Positions 23,541-34,401 of a stretch of 64,000 nt of DNA are shown here, in pieces (position 1 is the first letter of the stretch; each line of letters starts with the position of its first letter). Source of the stretch: Isochrysis galbana (Eukaryota; Haptophyta; Isochrysidales; Isochrysidaceae). Where the stretch lies: NCBI GenBank assembly GCA_018136815.1, contig CM030936.1, positions 1,586,569-1,650,568 on the forward strand. Reading direction: 5' to 3'. The notes beneath the pieces are model-generated. The model ran no database searches and was not told the DNA's origin. It worked only from the letters and a program-made list of their open reading frames with translations. The position numbers and the translations under genes are program-made.

Positions 23541-24300
23541 TTGACGAGGTCGGTATATTCGGGTATGCGGTATGCGAATAGTCTGTCCTTGGTTTTTTGA
23601 TCCGTTGATCTATTCAGTTCTGGCGTGTACCCTGCCACAACTTCTATGGTTAGGAATATTTGTTGCGTGGAGGGGGCATCTGGCCAGATGCGTCGAGTTC
23701 TCGCGGTGTTTCCCGCATAATCTGCATTTCGTAATGGTCGCCGTGGCGAACCGGTTACGTGTGCCTAACCTCCTATGAGTGATGTGTTTAAAGTGGGGGT
23801 GTTTGTCCGTGTGTTTGAGCAGAGGGTGGGTGTAGAGTTTTGCGCACGTGCTTCCACTCGTCATGGGTCATCTCGAGTTTTCGAGCCCATGCTTCGCGGG
23901 CTGGCTGGGGTTTGGCGCTGGGGCCGTCTTTTATAAATTCTCGCGTTATGTCTGACACGGTGATTTGGTCTAGCTGTGTTTTGTCGTTGAGTGTGTATTC
24001 GCCCGCTAGCGGGTATTCCAAATGTTTCGGGCCTTTTAGCCCGCTTTCCCATTTGGCGGGGGTGTGGTATAGTGTTTCCACGCCCGGTTTCGCTACCTCG
24101 GTGGTGTCTGTGGTTGCTCGCCTAGATAGTTGGTGTTTGTGAATATCCATATATTATTCATTCTAGTGATGTATGTGTCGTTCTCGGAAACCTTGATTTC
24201 TCTTGGTTCTTTTTCGGGCGGCGTTTCGTCGCTTGTTCGTTTCGGTCGTGTTTCGGAAGGGGCCGGGTTCGGTGGCGGGTGTTCTTCCGCTAGGGGCGGG
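23541..24300 (-). mobile_element. LINE-like retrotransposon 3' end, copy C (divergent)
   Basis: On the minus strand this copy parallels copy A: NNIWIFTNTNYLGE, then YHTPAKWESGLKGPKHLEYP, then HITHRRLGTRNRF and the zinc-knuckle CRLCGKHRENSTHLARCP. The pieces lie in different frames, so it is broken by small length changes. It stops soon after the knuckle, where short DRLFAY and IRIPEY remnants occur near 23560-23590. Protein similarity to copy A is moderate, so it is an older or different subfamily. Confidence 0.55.
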
Positions 24301-24429
24301 TACAAGTTTCGCGCTCGACTCCCCCAAATTTTGTGCTTGATTTTGTGACTTATTTTGCTCCTCCCCCCCCAAATTTTGCGCTAGATTTTGTTTAAACAAC
24401 TACTATAACTAAAGCTAGCTACTAGCTAT

Positions 24430-25172
24430 AGCTATACCATGCCAGAACCCAAACCCAGAACGGGCCCCAACGATGGAAGGACAGACTCCCGGTCGACGAG
24501 AACACGTGGAAGCACTTGGCACGCATATACACCTCCCCAATGATGACGGCGAGAGACTCATACTTACACTTCCAACACATCACGCATCGTAGAATGGGAA
24601 CACATAACAGATTCCCCGGAAGAGACCCGACATGCCGACTCTGCAAACAATCACACGAATCATCTGCGCACCTTGGGACATGCCCGGCGCTGGACGACAT
24701 ATTCGACATGATACACGAACTGACAGAATACCATCCAACTCAACACGTTTCGACTTCCACCGACCAAGCAGTAGATAGACTATTCATACTCCCCAACACG
24801 CACTCGCCACACTCTAGAGAAATACTATACATCCTAGCATGGAGATACATTCTAACAGACTTTTACAGAGTACACTTCGACAACATAACATTTGATAGCA
24901 AACAAATCAAAAAAAGAATACTGACGAGATACACCGCCCTAGTGAAGGCAGCGCATTTCGGCAACTCCACTGACGCGGCCAGAAGAGCCCAAGCAGACAT
25001 GGGCCGACAACCAAAAAAACGAATAGACACCAACGACTTACGCCCTCTATTCGACGTAATAGACAACGACACACTAGCACCAAGCCATACCCTAAAGATA
25101 GCAACGCAGAAACTGGAGATCGAACACATCCTCGTACAAGAAAACAAGGAACATGCGAGCGACCAGGGATAG
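24430..25172 (+). mobile_element. LINE-like retrotransposon 3' end, copy D (divergent)
   Basis: An open frame without an early ATG runs from about 24431 to the stop at 25172. It reads RWKDRLPVDENTWKHLARIY, then HITHRRMGTHNRF, the zinc-knuckle CRLCKQSHESSAHLGTCP, EILYILAWRYILTDFYRV and a C-terminal basic segment GRQPKKRIDTNDLRPLF. The order matches copy A along its whole length, but the codons are AT-richer and the protein differs at many sites. This copy is open through its whole visible length. It lies head-to-head with copy C. Confidence 0.6.
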
Positions 25173-26150
25173 CGCCCTGGCTAAAAGGGAGGAGAGACTC
25201 CCTAAAGACCCACCCATAGGGGAAAGCCGCAAGGCTGGGCCCCCACAAAGAGTCGCAACCCAAAGCGCCTCACAGCAACGGCGAGCCGAAAGGCCCGCCC
25301 CCCCCCTCCCCTGACGCCAGACCCAAAGTAGTGCACATGGGTCGACCCCCCGAAACCGAACAAAAAGGACCGAGGGGGGGTGCGAAAGGGGAGAGAGGGT
25401 GGGGCAAGGGCGATGTCAGGGGCAGCCCCCAAGGCGCGGGGCGGGGGATAGCAAAGTAGTAGGCATCTTCAAGAATATTTTTTTTCCCGGTTCCCGGTTG
25501 ACACGCAGCAGCAAAGCGGCTTGAAGCTGATCTGACAAGGAATTCATTTGCACGTCCCCAAACATCAAACATGCGCACTCAAGCAGAGAAAACACACGCT
25601 GCCGCCGCCGACGACGAACTTGATTGACATCCTCGTAAGTCTTGACGCCCTGGACCTAGACGAGGCCCGCGCCGAAGCAGTTGTTGAATGTTCCACCTCC
25701 CCGTCGTCGTCGTCCTCGCCCCCATCCTCGTCCTCGAACTCGACCTCATCCTTGAGCTCGACCTCCTCCTGCACCTCCTCCTCGGTCACCTCGGTACCCA
25801 TGCGGCCATGGGAGCGGCGGGGCGAGACCATGCCGAGCGCGCGCTCCCGCGCGCGCCCCCCTTCCTTCTCGCCCCCCCCCCCCCCGTCCCCGGTCCCCTT
25901 TTCCGCCCCCCCCGGTATAACCCCATTGTGGATCCTTTTTGCCACCTAAATTTCGCGAAATTTCGCGCGAAATGGCGCGCGGCATAAATAAGGGCCCCAA
26001 ATTTTGAAAAAAAATTCCGAAATCTGTACCCGTCCCTATCTTCCGCTCTGTCTAGGAGTCTCGAGGCGTGTCGCACCACGCACTCCCACAAGTTTAAGAA
26101 TTCTTTTTTGTTCACTTTACTCCCCGCGTGGACGAATGTCTCGGGGAGGT
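25173..26150. other. intergenic DNA after LINE copy D
   Basis: Bases 25173-25450 may be the 3' untranslated part of copy D (GGGGAAAGCCGCAAGGCTGG and similar). 25690-25900 is CT/C-rich and gives an acidic ORF on the minus strand that I do not accept as a gene. Near 25950 the nested palindrome AAATTTCGCGAAATTTCGCG occurs. Confidence 0.35.
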
Positions 26151-26152
26151 GC

Positions 26153-26390
26153 TCCTCAATCTCCCAAAATACAAAATAGACCGCCACGCGCGGGGAAAGG
26201 GAAAGGGAAAGGGGAAAGGGGGGGGGGGGTCACTCATCGACGCCATTGCCCTTCGTGGGGCGGGAGGGGGTCGTTCGGAGGGCGGAGGCGGCTGGCGGGG
26301 CAGGTAGGGGGGGGTCCTGAGGAATCCTTGGACACCCAGGCGAGGTGGGAAATAGTGGTTAAAAAGAGTGAGTGACCGTGACCGGGCTAG
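26153..26390 (+). repeat. dispersed repeat R1, copy 1
   Basis: About 235 bp beginning CAAAATAGACCGCCACGCGC, containing GACGCCATTGCCCTTCGTGG and GGACACCCAGGCGAGGTGGG, and ending in AGTGGTTAAAAAGAGTGAGT. The same sequence is at 40340-40545 (same strand) and 51063-51275 (reverse strand). It has no coding potential. It could be a SINE or an LTR/MITE fragment. Confidence 0.85.
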
Positions 26391-26710
26391 CACTTGCACT
26401 TGCACTTGCGCGCACTAGCACTTGGTTGGGAGGGTCGTCAGCGTCAGCGCATGGGCGCTTCGGCGATAGCGGCGTGCCCATGGGCACATCGCCCGCATTG
26501 GCGGCCGTGACGGCCAGGGAGGAGGGAGGAGGGAGACGGCGCACGCTCCATGCCCCCATCGTTTTAACGATAGTTGCCCACGGACATTACGGACACCACT
26601 CATTGAGGTCGGCTGCACCTAAGTAGTAAATATACTCTGAAGAAAATTCTTCAGTCGCTCCCCCCCCGTCCCCTCCTTTCTCTTTCTCTCTCCCCGCGCG
26701 GCGTCGGCCG
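26391..26710 (+). promoter_or_regulatory. 5' region of the WTAP gene
   Basis: Short direct repeats of GCACTTGCACTTGCACTTGC lie at 26391-26412. A CT tract (CCCCCCCGTCCCCTCCTTTC followed by TCTTTCTCTCTCCCC) at 26660-26697 lies immediately before the ATG at 26711, as in other genes here. Confidence 0.4.
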
Positions 26711-27505
26711 ATGGCGGCGGAGGGTCCAGCGGCCGCGGCCAGCGTGCATGAGCTCGAGACGCTGCGCGAGTCGGAGCGGCAGCTAGAGTTGAAGCTCGCG
26801 CAGCAGCGCCGACGTGAAGGCGAGCTCATCCTCCGCCTCGCCATCAGGGAGCGAGAGCTGCGTGAGGCACGAGATAGTCTGCGGCGTGCGGCAGCCAAGC
26901 CGGAGCACAAGCAGCTCGAGAGCCTCATGCTTGACCCGGCGGTCAACCTAGAAGTGCTCAAGCTTCGCGAGCAGGTATGTACGCCCCCACCCGCCTCGCC
27001 CGCTACCATTGCGAGGCTCCTTGGCTCATGTGCGGCTGTCATTGCTGCGTCGTAGGTGAAGGAAGGGCTCAGGCGGGAACAAGAGCTTCGTGAGGAATTG
27101 GAGGCGACACAGTTCCAGTGCGTGTGTATATGCCGCAGGCGCCCGTGCTCAACCATGCACGGCCTAGTCCCAATACACCACCAAAACCCGGAGATGATCA
27201 TAGTGCGCTATTTCTTGCCTTACAGGTCGGGGTCTATTGCGGGGAAGAAACTCGTGCAGAAGTGCAAGGAGCTTCAGGAAGAGAACGAGCAGCTTGGCCG
27301 CGAGGTAACCGAGGGGCGCATGCAGGCATTGCGTGCGGAGGCAGCCATGCATCGTGAGCATGCATCAGAGCTACGAAATTCTCTAGGTGAGACGCGTGAA
27401 TGGGTGGAATCATTGATGGAGGAGCTTGAGACAGCGCAAGCGACTATCTTTTCACTGCGGCGAGAAGTGAGCCAGGCCAAACAGGCTAATCGCTCAAAGG
27501 GCTGA
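26711..27505 (+). CDS. WTAP: WTAP / FL(2)D, regulatory subunit of the m6A methyltransferase complex
   Basis: Three exons (26711-26974, 27056-27123, 27226-27505) give about 203 residues. The protein is a long coiled coil whose landmarks match WTAP in order: LRLAIRERELREARDSL, then MLDPAVNLEVLKLREQ (animal MVDPAINLFFLKMK), then GSIAGKKLVQKCKELQEENE (animal TGKKLMAKCRMLIQEN), then RNSLGETREWVESLMEELET. WTAP anchors METTL3-METTL14 in nuclear speckles and supports mRNA m6A methylation and splicing. This copy is short: it has almost no tail after the coiled coil (ends QANRSKG), whereas animal WTAP has a long disordered C-terminus, and the N-terminus starts just before the coil. The second donor (GTGTAT) is weak, so the short middle exon boundary is the least certain point. 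Confidence 0.88.
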
Positions 27506-28198
27506 GTCGCGCTTCGCCAAGGCGTCGAGCGCGCGCCCGGGGGCGAGTTCCAATGTGCAATTGCGTTCTCCATTGAGCGTCGTGGCCCTGCGGAAGGCCA
27601 ACGCTCCGAGAAGCAATGGCACTCGAGCTAATGCGTTGGAGTCTACTACGTTCCTGCAGTTGCTAGTGGCAAGGGCGTAAAGCTTCCGATACTAAGCAAA
27701 GAAACAGAGGGGGCCTGGTGGATTAGAAAAAGAAAAGCATGTTAACAAACTAACCGCTACTTGCACGGTGTGGGGCAGAGTGCTTATGCTACTCCTAACT
27801 ACCCTCCCTAACCTATACCACATCCCCTCCCCCCTCACCCCGTTTATGGTTATGGCTTTATTTGCTCGTGGAATACCGGGGGAGGAGAGGTCGCGCGCAC
27901 TGCTTCGACCAGTGGCGTGAGAAAGAGGGGTAAGAGTGAGTGATGCCCCTTTTCGAACGATGTCCTGCCCCGTCCGGGGCCAGCGTCCGGCAAAAGTCTT
28001 ATAGCTCGTGTTGCGGTAATCGTAATCATGAATCTCACGATATGTTCCTTATTTATAGTGTCACTACGCGTACTACGTACTACTACCACTAATAGTAGTA
28101 TTTACATTTACTAACGTATCTACCATGTCCTCCTTGTGGGACTTCGCTGGTGACTACCAGGCGAGCCGGTGGTTTCTTTTCTTGACTGCTGACTGCGC
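27506..28198. other. intergenic DNA
   Basis: The 3' flank of WTAP. Bases 27780-27950 (CTAACCTATACCACATCCCC; GGTCGCGCGCACTGCTTCGA) are loosely similar to 36140-36260, pointing to another low-copy repeat. At 28065-28100 there are CTACTACCACTAATAGTAGT words. No gene. Confidence 0.4.
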
Positions 28199-28683
28199 AA
28201 CTAAGTTTATACTTGGTTCGCCCAATGGGGGGGCACGAGCCCCCCCCTCTCTCCACTCCTCCCCGCCGTGGGGGAGGAACCACCCATCCTCCATCCTCCC
28301 GGCATGCCTGATGGCTTGCAAGGAGGGGACTGCCCTGCTGACCCACTCTCTTCCCCACAGGCTCGCCTGGTTCGCTCATCCTGGCCCATCGTGGCCAGTC
28401 CATCGCTCCAACCTCCCTTCCCCCCTGGTCGACAGGCAGACAGGTGCGCAGCGTGGAGGCCCCAGAGGCTCAGGAGCGCAAGCGAGGGAGAGGCAGGTGG
28501 AGGCCAGGGCCCTGCCCCAGCCTCCTCTGCCCCCTGAGCTGGCCTCTGGCCTGGGGATTGATGGTGGACGCGGTCGCTTCGACTGTGACTGGTCTAGGAG
28601 AGCTGGGGGCCGCCCTCGGTGGGTGGCCGTGAGGAGAGAAGAGGCGCCGGCGCGCTCTGTAGCAACCAAGTATAAACTTAGTT
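28199..28683. mobile_element. MITE with perfect 20-bp terminal inverted repeats
   Basis: The left end AACTAAGTTTATACTTGGTT (28199-28218) is the exact reverse complement of the right end AACCAAGTATAAACTTAGTT (28664-28683). The trinucleotide CGC flanks both ends (28196-28198, 28684-28686) as a likely target-site duplication. Length is 485 bp. The interior is GC-rich, has a hairpin just inside the left end (GGGGGGGCACGAGCCCCCCC), and encodes no transposase, so it is non-autonomous. A related copy starts at 40704. A 3-bp duplication fits CACTA or PIF/Harbinger types, but the terminal bases do not fix the superfamily. Confidence 0.88.
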
Positions 28684-28686
28684 CGC

Positions 28687-29073
28687 ATGTGCACATGTAT
28701 ATTACAATGCGCCAATACACAACCCACACACACAACCCTTACAACCAGGACAGAGATAGTAGAGCAATGGCAGTGGTCATATTTATGATTTCTATGCAAG
28801 TAGAAAATCGAGGAAAGAACACGTGTTGAGCGTGAGAGCGTATGTCTTGACTGTTCCCCGCCTACGCTGGCCTTGTGAGCTCGAGCTGTGTGGCTATTGG
28901 GCACCGTACGGTCAACGATAGTCGATGGTGGTGGCAGTTCAGTTCTACTGGCTGCTGTCGGTCTTAGCCGGACGTGGGGTATTCGATGGTATTAATACAT
29001 GGCGACCCCCCTTCCTACCTGTCTTAGGGGGATGCGAAGCTGCTGGGAAAGAACAAGAAAATGATAAGCTCGA
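28687..29073. other. intergenic DNA
   Basis: No feature recognised. It is the 3' flank of the TPR gene on the minus strand. Confidence 0.4.
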
Positions 29074-30086
29074 TCATGTCTCCTTGCCCATCGCTCGTAG
29101 CGCCGCTGCACGCCCATGCTTGACCGATCGATGCCTGACACCCGGCTTAGATGCACCGCTGTTCGAGACTGCACATGCTGGAGGTCCGTCCGGCACGTGA
29201 GCTGGGGCTGCTACGTTGGGCATGGGAGAAAACGAGCCAGCAGGAGCGAATGACTTCATTGTGCTACTTTCCGACCTGCTTTGTAATCCTTGCCCAGTTG
29301 ATTGGCCAAGGACCTGCATGGCGACAAACCTGTCATTGGGCTCTAGAGGTGGAAGAACTGCACCGCGGCGCCCGTGCGCCCGTAAGGCAGCCAGGCCGAA
29401 GCCAGCGGCGGCTCCAAGGGCAGCACCCGAGAGGGAAGCTACCACCTTCCCAAGCGCTCCAATCTCCATTGCTTTTGCGCGGCGCTTCTGCTCGGCAGCA
29501 TCGCCAGCGGGAGAAGAGGGGACGAACGCAAGCAGAGCGAAGAGCAATAGCCCCAGAGCTGCACCAGCGAGGACCATCATACGTTCGTTCCTCTTGAGCG
29601 CGGCAGCGCGAGCACGGGACTGTTCGCACTGCAGCCGTAGGTGCTCATCTGTGGGGTCAAGCGCTGCACCGCGCGCATATGACTCAAACGCCTCGTTGTG
29701 CAGTCCTGCCGCGCGGAGGGCCTCTCCACGCCGGAAGTGGCCCTTCGGCCAGTCTGGCCGCCGGCGAATCGCCTCGTCGGCGTCGGCGAGGGCGCGCGCG
29801 GGCAGCTCGAGGCGTAGGAATGCAAATGAGCGGTTTGAGTACAACGCCCCGTCCTTCGGAGAAAGCGAGATTGCACGAGTATAATGCTTCATAGCCTACC
29901 GGAAGCGGAGACAAAAAGTAGCGGCTGATCAGCCGTCAAGCCATGGGCGAACGCCACGCGATGGCAGCGGCTCGCAGGTGGCGCAGGGCTGAGGGTGTGT
30001 GGAGCGCGCCGCTTCACCTCGACGTACTCTCCAGCTGCCATGCATTCATTGCCCGCACCGCGTGCCTCCTCGACAGCCGTGGGCAT
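29074..30086 (-). CDS. TPR-repeat protein with membrane segment
   Basis: Two exons on the minus strand, 30086-30018 and 29895-29074, join in phase 0 to about 296 residues. The first exon (MPTAVEEARGAGNECMAAGE) supplies the first helix of a tetratricopeptide repeat that the second completes (AMKHYTRAISLSPKDGALYS, NRSFAFLRLE). Two more repeats follow (ADADEAIRRRPDWPKGHFRR; EAFESYARGAALDPTDEHLR). A three-TPR block of this type resembles the Hsp70/Hsp90-binding TPRs of STI1/CHIP-like proteins. A hydrophobic span follows at about residues 125-145 (MMVLAGAALGLLLFALLAFV) and a weaker Gly/Ala-rich one after it. It is therefore likely a membrane-anchored co-chaperone-type adaptor, though no specific orthologue is recognised. 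The C-terminal 80 residues are low-complexity. Confidence 0.8.
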
Positions 30087-30169
30087 CGAAGGAGGGGGGG
30101 AGGGGGGGAGAGAGGGAGGGGGGGGGGGGGGGAGACAAGGGGAGAAGAGCAGAAGGGGAGAAGGAGAGA

Positions 30170-30208
<39 letters not shown>

Positions 30209-30379
30209 ACACGGGGAAGAGGGGGAAGGACGGAAATGTCGGAGGTGGGGGGACAAGAGGAGAGGAAGACGGACTAAATTTAGACGCTCCCTCTTGCTTC
30301 GAGTGCGACTCGGACTCCTCCCCCACTGAGAGGCAGATTGCCGAGATGAGGAGAACCTCCCCCTCTCCCCCTCCCCTCC
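30087..30379 (-). promoter_or_regulatory. upstream region of the TPR gene with very long G-runs
   Basis: On the plus strand 30090-30205 is purine-only and includes G-runs of 14 and about 30 bases, so the sense strand of the TPR gene is a CT/C tract just before its ATG. It could form G-quadruplexes. An LTR of the copia fossil begins at 30380, about 290 bp upstream of the start codon and in the same orientation as the gene. Confidence 0.5.
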
Positions 30380-33300
30380 TGTTTGATCCACCCATATGGT
30401 GGTCCGTGAATGGATAGCAGTGTTGTGTAGACCAATGATAACATCGTGCGGCTAGCACTCGTGACGGCGACGCAAGGACTCCAGACGGGGTCGACGTTGC
30501 CACACGCATAGTAGCACTAAGGTATGTACAACAAAACACGACTTAAGATTAAACACTCCCCCACACCCCCACAGCGATATCGCTGGACAATCAGGCATCC
30601 TCATTCAATAGGTTACGACGATGATGCAGGAACGATGTTTTGTCCAAACATTTGGTAAAAATATCAGCTGTCATCTTTGATGTGGATATCCAATGTGGCA
30701 CAGAGACAGAGATGCGGTGAAGAAATTGTTCTCGAGCATATAGCAGCCAACGAAGATAATGACGGGTTCGAGCCGTTACACCAGGATTTTTAATGGAATC
30801 TCGAGTAGCTGAATTGTCGGTGAAGATGCGATTCGGCAGCTGTTGTGGATTGTCAAGGAATTCGAAGAGATGAACGAGTGAATTGTGAATTGAAGATTTC
30901 GGGCTGAAAGAGAAAGAGAAAGAGCATAGATAGCTCAGATATAGGGCGGTCAAACAGGGCTTTTTAAGTACTAATATTGGGGGGGTCGACATTTTTGACC
31001 GTGAGCGGAAAGCCCCGGCGAAAGCGGCTCGGAGGGTCTCCCCGCCTTCTCAGAATCCTCGTCCGAAAAGACGGTGCGAAGTCCCGTCGGACCCCCCCGC
31101 CTTGCACACGCTCTGGCGGCTCACACGAGCCGAACTAGACGTCGCTCCCACTGAGAGATGTGTTTCTTTAGTCTAAAAGGTGCCTACACACTTATTAAAT
31201 TAGGGGTCCGACGCCCCATATTGCCAATAAAGCAAATTTCAAACCCTGGTGCCCCAGCGATGACGTCCGCGCATGCACATGCGCACCACACAAAGCTCGC
31301 ACACGGCCCATTAGGCTGTCAGAGGATGCTCCTTGACTGTCCCGACCCTCGCCCCGCAGGATTCGCCCGGGCTCGCGATTGACGAGGAGCTGGAGCACCA
31401 GGACGCCATGGCGCTCGATGCTGCTCGCTGGTCGACAAAAGTTTGTTGGCCGCTGGCGGGACAGGTGCGCTGCCGATCGCGCCCGCTCTAGCGCAGGTCG
31501 ACCAGGCCCGTACCGTACAATGCCTCTGCCGCCCCAAACGTCAGGTTCCCGACTCGTCTTTCGACGCTGTGAGGCAGGGAGAACACCTGCCGCCAATGCT
31601 CAACCAGAGCATCGGCGGCAGGTGTTCTCTCTATGTTTTCGTCGGCTCCTCGGATTTTCACGTGCATCATAGGGCTGGTAGCAATCTAGAAATGTAATTT
31701 AAGCTAGCCTGCAGCGTGATCTGCGACGGCGCGACGCGCGCGGCCGAACAGTACTGTGGAATTGATAGCTTTTTGTTTGACGTCTAAAGGGAGAATTTTT
31801 CTCCGCACGGAGGGCTCGAAAATTGGGCAGAAGGGCGAATTTCGAGCTCTAGACCGCCCGTTCTTTTGGCTACTAGTAGATTCAATATGTAATCTAGCCA
31901 AGCACCGGCCTGAAAGCTTCAGGCGTGATGGTTGCGATCGATTTCTGTGGGCAATCGTGTCGTGAATCACGATTGGACACCGGCTGCTTTGCGCTCATCT
32001 CGAGCCAACTTCTGGAATTTTTTGTACACACGGATGACCTCCAAGGCCATTCACGTTCGGAGACACACAGGTCGTGCCCGCCAAGCACGGGCCAGTCAAT
32101 AGTTCTCCCGTTTTTATAGCACAACATCCCAACATGGAGCACAAAAAGTAGTTTTGTTTTCGCATTGACGTGCTGAATTGACGGACAGCCTCGTGTCTTC
32201 GAGCGTCTCACGTTCGATTTCGAGAGACAACCCCTCCTTTTCTCTCGATGATTCGACAGTCTCATATGGTAAGACTGGTTGGCTACCGAAACATTGGCAT
32301 TTGGGCATGCTGATGGTCATGTATTGTGCTCATATGTGTCTTGGACTGGTGAAATGAAGACTAAAATTAGAATTACTAAGGTTATAATTTGGCAAAACTA
32401 TAATCAAGTTGATCTTTTTCTCCTGCGGCGGCGCGCGATGGCGGCCGCAGCGATGGTCGCTGGCCTCGCCAGTGGCCTCGCACGCGGCCTGTGGCCGCTC
32501 TGGCGAGGGTCTGCGCGGCCAGGAGGCCAGCAGGCACCCGCTCCCACCATGCTGAGGCGGTGCCGCGCGTGATGGGGCAGCCCATCATGCGCAGCACCGT
32601 CATTTTGACGCTTCGCGGCCTGCCGCGCACTGCATACGCGCGAGGGGCTGGCAGTAGATGCCAGCAGGGGCGAGGTGGAGGGCGCAGGCGACGCGGTGCG
32701 CCCGCGCAGGGTTTTGTACTGCCTGCCCGGGGGTAACCGTGCCCGGGGAACGCAGGCGCGCGTCGCACAGCGCGACCTGTGGTGCACTTTTGTGGTCGAC
32801 GTCGATTTCGCACGAGCGCGAAAACGTTTTTGGGTCTGTGTGTTGAATGGCGTCGAAAATGTGCATATTTCTCATTAGATTCTGCCTAATATACCCATTT
32901 CCAGTAGCATATCCTAAGATCTCGCGATAAAACCTCAATCTTGACTTAGTGAATTTTCACCCTTAGAAGTTAAAAGCCCTGTTTGACCGCCCTATCAGAT
33001 AGCGGTCTCCGCCTCAGCAGATGACTGTGCCTGTGCGACAAGTTTGAGCTTCTTGGATTGGTAGGAGATTGACGCTCCCCCATACTTGATCAAATATCCA
33101 GCAAAGGGTTTAGCCAGGGAACCCCAAGATTAGTCAGCGTATACCTCAATCAAGTGATCAAGTGTCGTGTTAGTCCCATCATACGTTAGGAAAACTATCG
33201 TTATAGTTTTAGCGATGGAGCGCGCGCCGACCGCTCCCACCTCCCACAGCCCCCCGCCGTCACGACGCCCCAATGGGGCCGACCCAAGCCGCCGGAGCCG

Positions 33301-34085
33301 AAGAGCTCGCAGGCCTCCGCACCGCCCGACAACGACGTCGAGATGGCGCCGCCATCCTCGCCTCGCTTATCCAGGATACTGCGTTAACGCGGAAGAACCT
33401 TTTGCCTTTTGGAGAAAAAAGGTATTCGGTCTCTGGAATTTGTCCAAGCTTGTTGCATTGGAAGAAGAGGTCCGGGGTACGCGCGCTCAGTCGTGCGCGC
33501 AAGACAAGTGAGTGTCTCTCGGCGGGGGTACCATGCTTGATCCACCCATATGGTGGTTCGTGAATGGATAGCGGTGTTGTGTAGACCAATGATAACATAT
33601 AACATCGTGCGGCTAGCCCTCGTGACGGCGACGCAAGGGCTCCAGACAAGGTCGACGTTGCCACACGCATAGTAGCACTGAGGTATCACTACGCAATTTC
33701 CCACAAGCCAGAGCAGTGCCATCCTATCGTTTATGTCAGACAGGCCGCTGAGGGATCTATTTACCAGCTCATTGTCACGCACTATACTGTGGAGCATGGA
33801 GCAATTCAGGGGCCTAACTACAGTGCACATAATAGGCTGGCCATCACTTTAATAAAGTTCAGCAACACATGTTTAAGCAAGGGAACAGCACTTGTGAACA
33901 TGAACCCATTAGGCGTTGATCCTGAGTCTTCACTGGCCACATACCACAGGTGCCTTGTGCTACTGTGACACACCTTCTCCCGCTCCATGAACACTCCTAT
34001 GCAGATGTACCACAGAGCACTGCTTCAGGTTCCCGGCCAAGTATCTACAACAAAACACGATTTAAGATTAAACACCTCCCCCTCC
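30380..34085 (-). mobile_element. Ty1/copia LTR retrotransposon fossil, broken, with nested insertions
   Basis: On the minus strand the RNase H end of a copia polyprotein is recognisable (the family's DN, RTRH and ADIFTK hallmarks) between about 30590 and 30934, with more of the same domain at 33002-33180. Similar flanks in the same orientation look like the two LTRs: 30380-30573, beside a purine-rich tract, and 33533 to about 34085, which carries about 345 bp of extra sequence. The gag, protease, integrase and most of the reverse transcriptase regions are missing. A 2.05-kb DNA transposon is inserted within the RNase H region (30942-32994) and another MITE-like segment lies near 33190-33330. 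The copy is heavily decayed, with several breaks plus large losses. The LTRs remain alignable, so its age is moderate rather than ancient. Confidence 0.8.
30942..32994. mobile_element. TIR DNA transposon (non-autonomous, 2.05 kb) nested in the copia fossil
   Basis: The left end TAGGGCGGTCAAACAGGGCT continues TTTT and is matched by the right end (...AAAAGCCCTGTTTGACCGCCCTA) as an inverted repeat of about 23 bp. The heptamer TCAGATA flanks both sides (30935-30941 and 32995-33001) as target-site duplication. The interior has no clear transposase. It contains GC-rich stretches (31300-31560, 32420-32800) and an inverted CCTGCCGCCAATGCTCAACC / GCATCGGCGGCAGGTG hairpin near 31590-31625. Related ends occur at 44686 (left) and at 36800-36959 and 57955-58105 (right). 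The 7-bp duplication does not point clearly to a known superfamily. Confidence 0.88.
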
Positions 34086-34401
34086 CCCTCCCCTCCCCCC
34101 CCCCTCCCCCCAGGCTCATGCCTTCCCCCCCCCCCGCGCGCGCTCCCCCCGCGGGGCGGATTCGGCGAGGAGAGATGAAACCGCTTCCCCCCCCGCCCCC
34201 TCGCCCCCGTCCCCCTGCTCCCCCTTTCGCCCTGAGAGAGGAAGAGTTCTGAGCGGGAAGACTCTTGAGACCAACGGGTAACTTTGTAACTTTACAAAAC
34301 TACAAATCTTCACGGAAGGCCGATCTCAATCTAAAAGAGTAGCGCGGTGTCTTCCCGCCCTCCCGCAGGCGGAGGGGGGCGTCGGCTGCAGTTGGTTCGT
34401 C
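34086..34401 (+). promoter_or_regulatory. upstream region of the 2OG oxygenase gene
   Basis: C-rich tracts (34077-34235) and then a short AT-richer stretch precede the ATG at 34402. Part of the C-rich DNA abuts the copia LTR, so the promoter may include element-derived sequence. Confidence 0.35.

Noticed and set aside
25565-25945. Acidic 126-codon minus-strand ORF
   Set aside because: Low-complexity translation of a CT/C-rich tract; no splice partners or conserved motif.
30953-32994. ORFs inside the nested DNA transposon as a transposase
   Set aside because: They are short, lack DDE-type or other catalytic patterns and conflict in strand, so I treat the element as non-autonomous.
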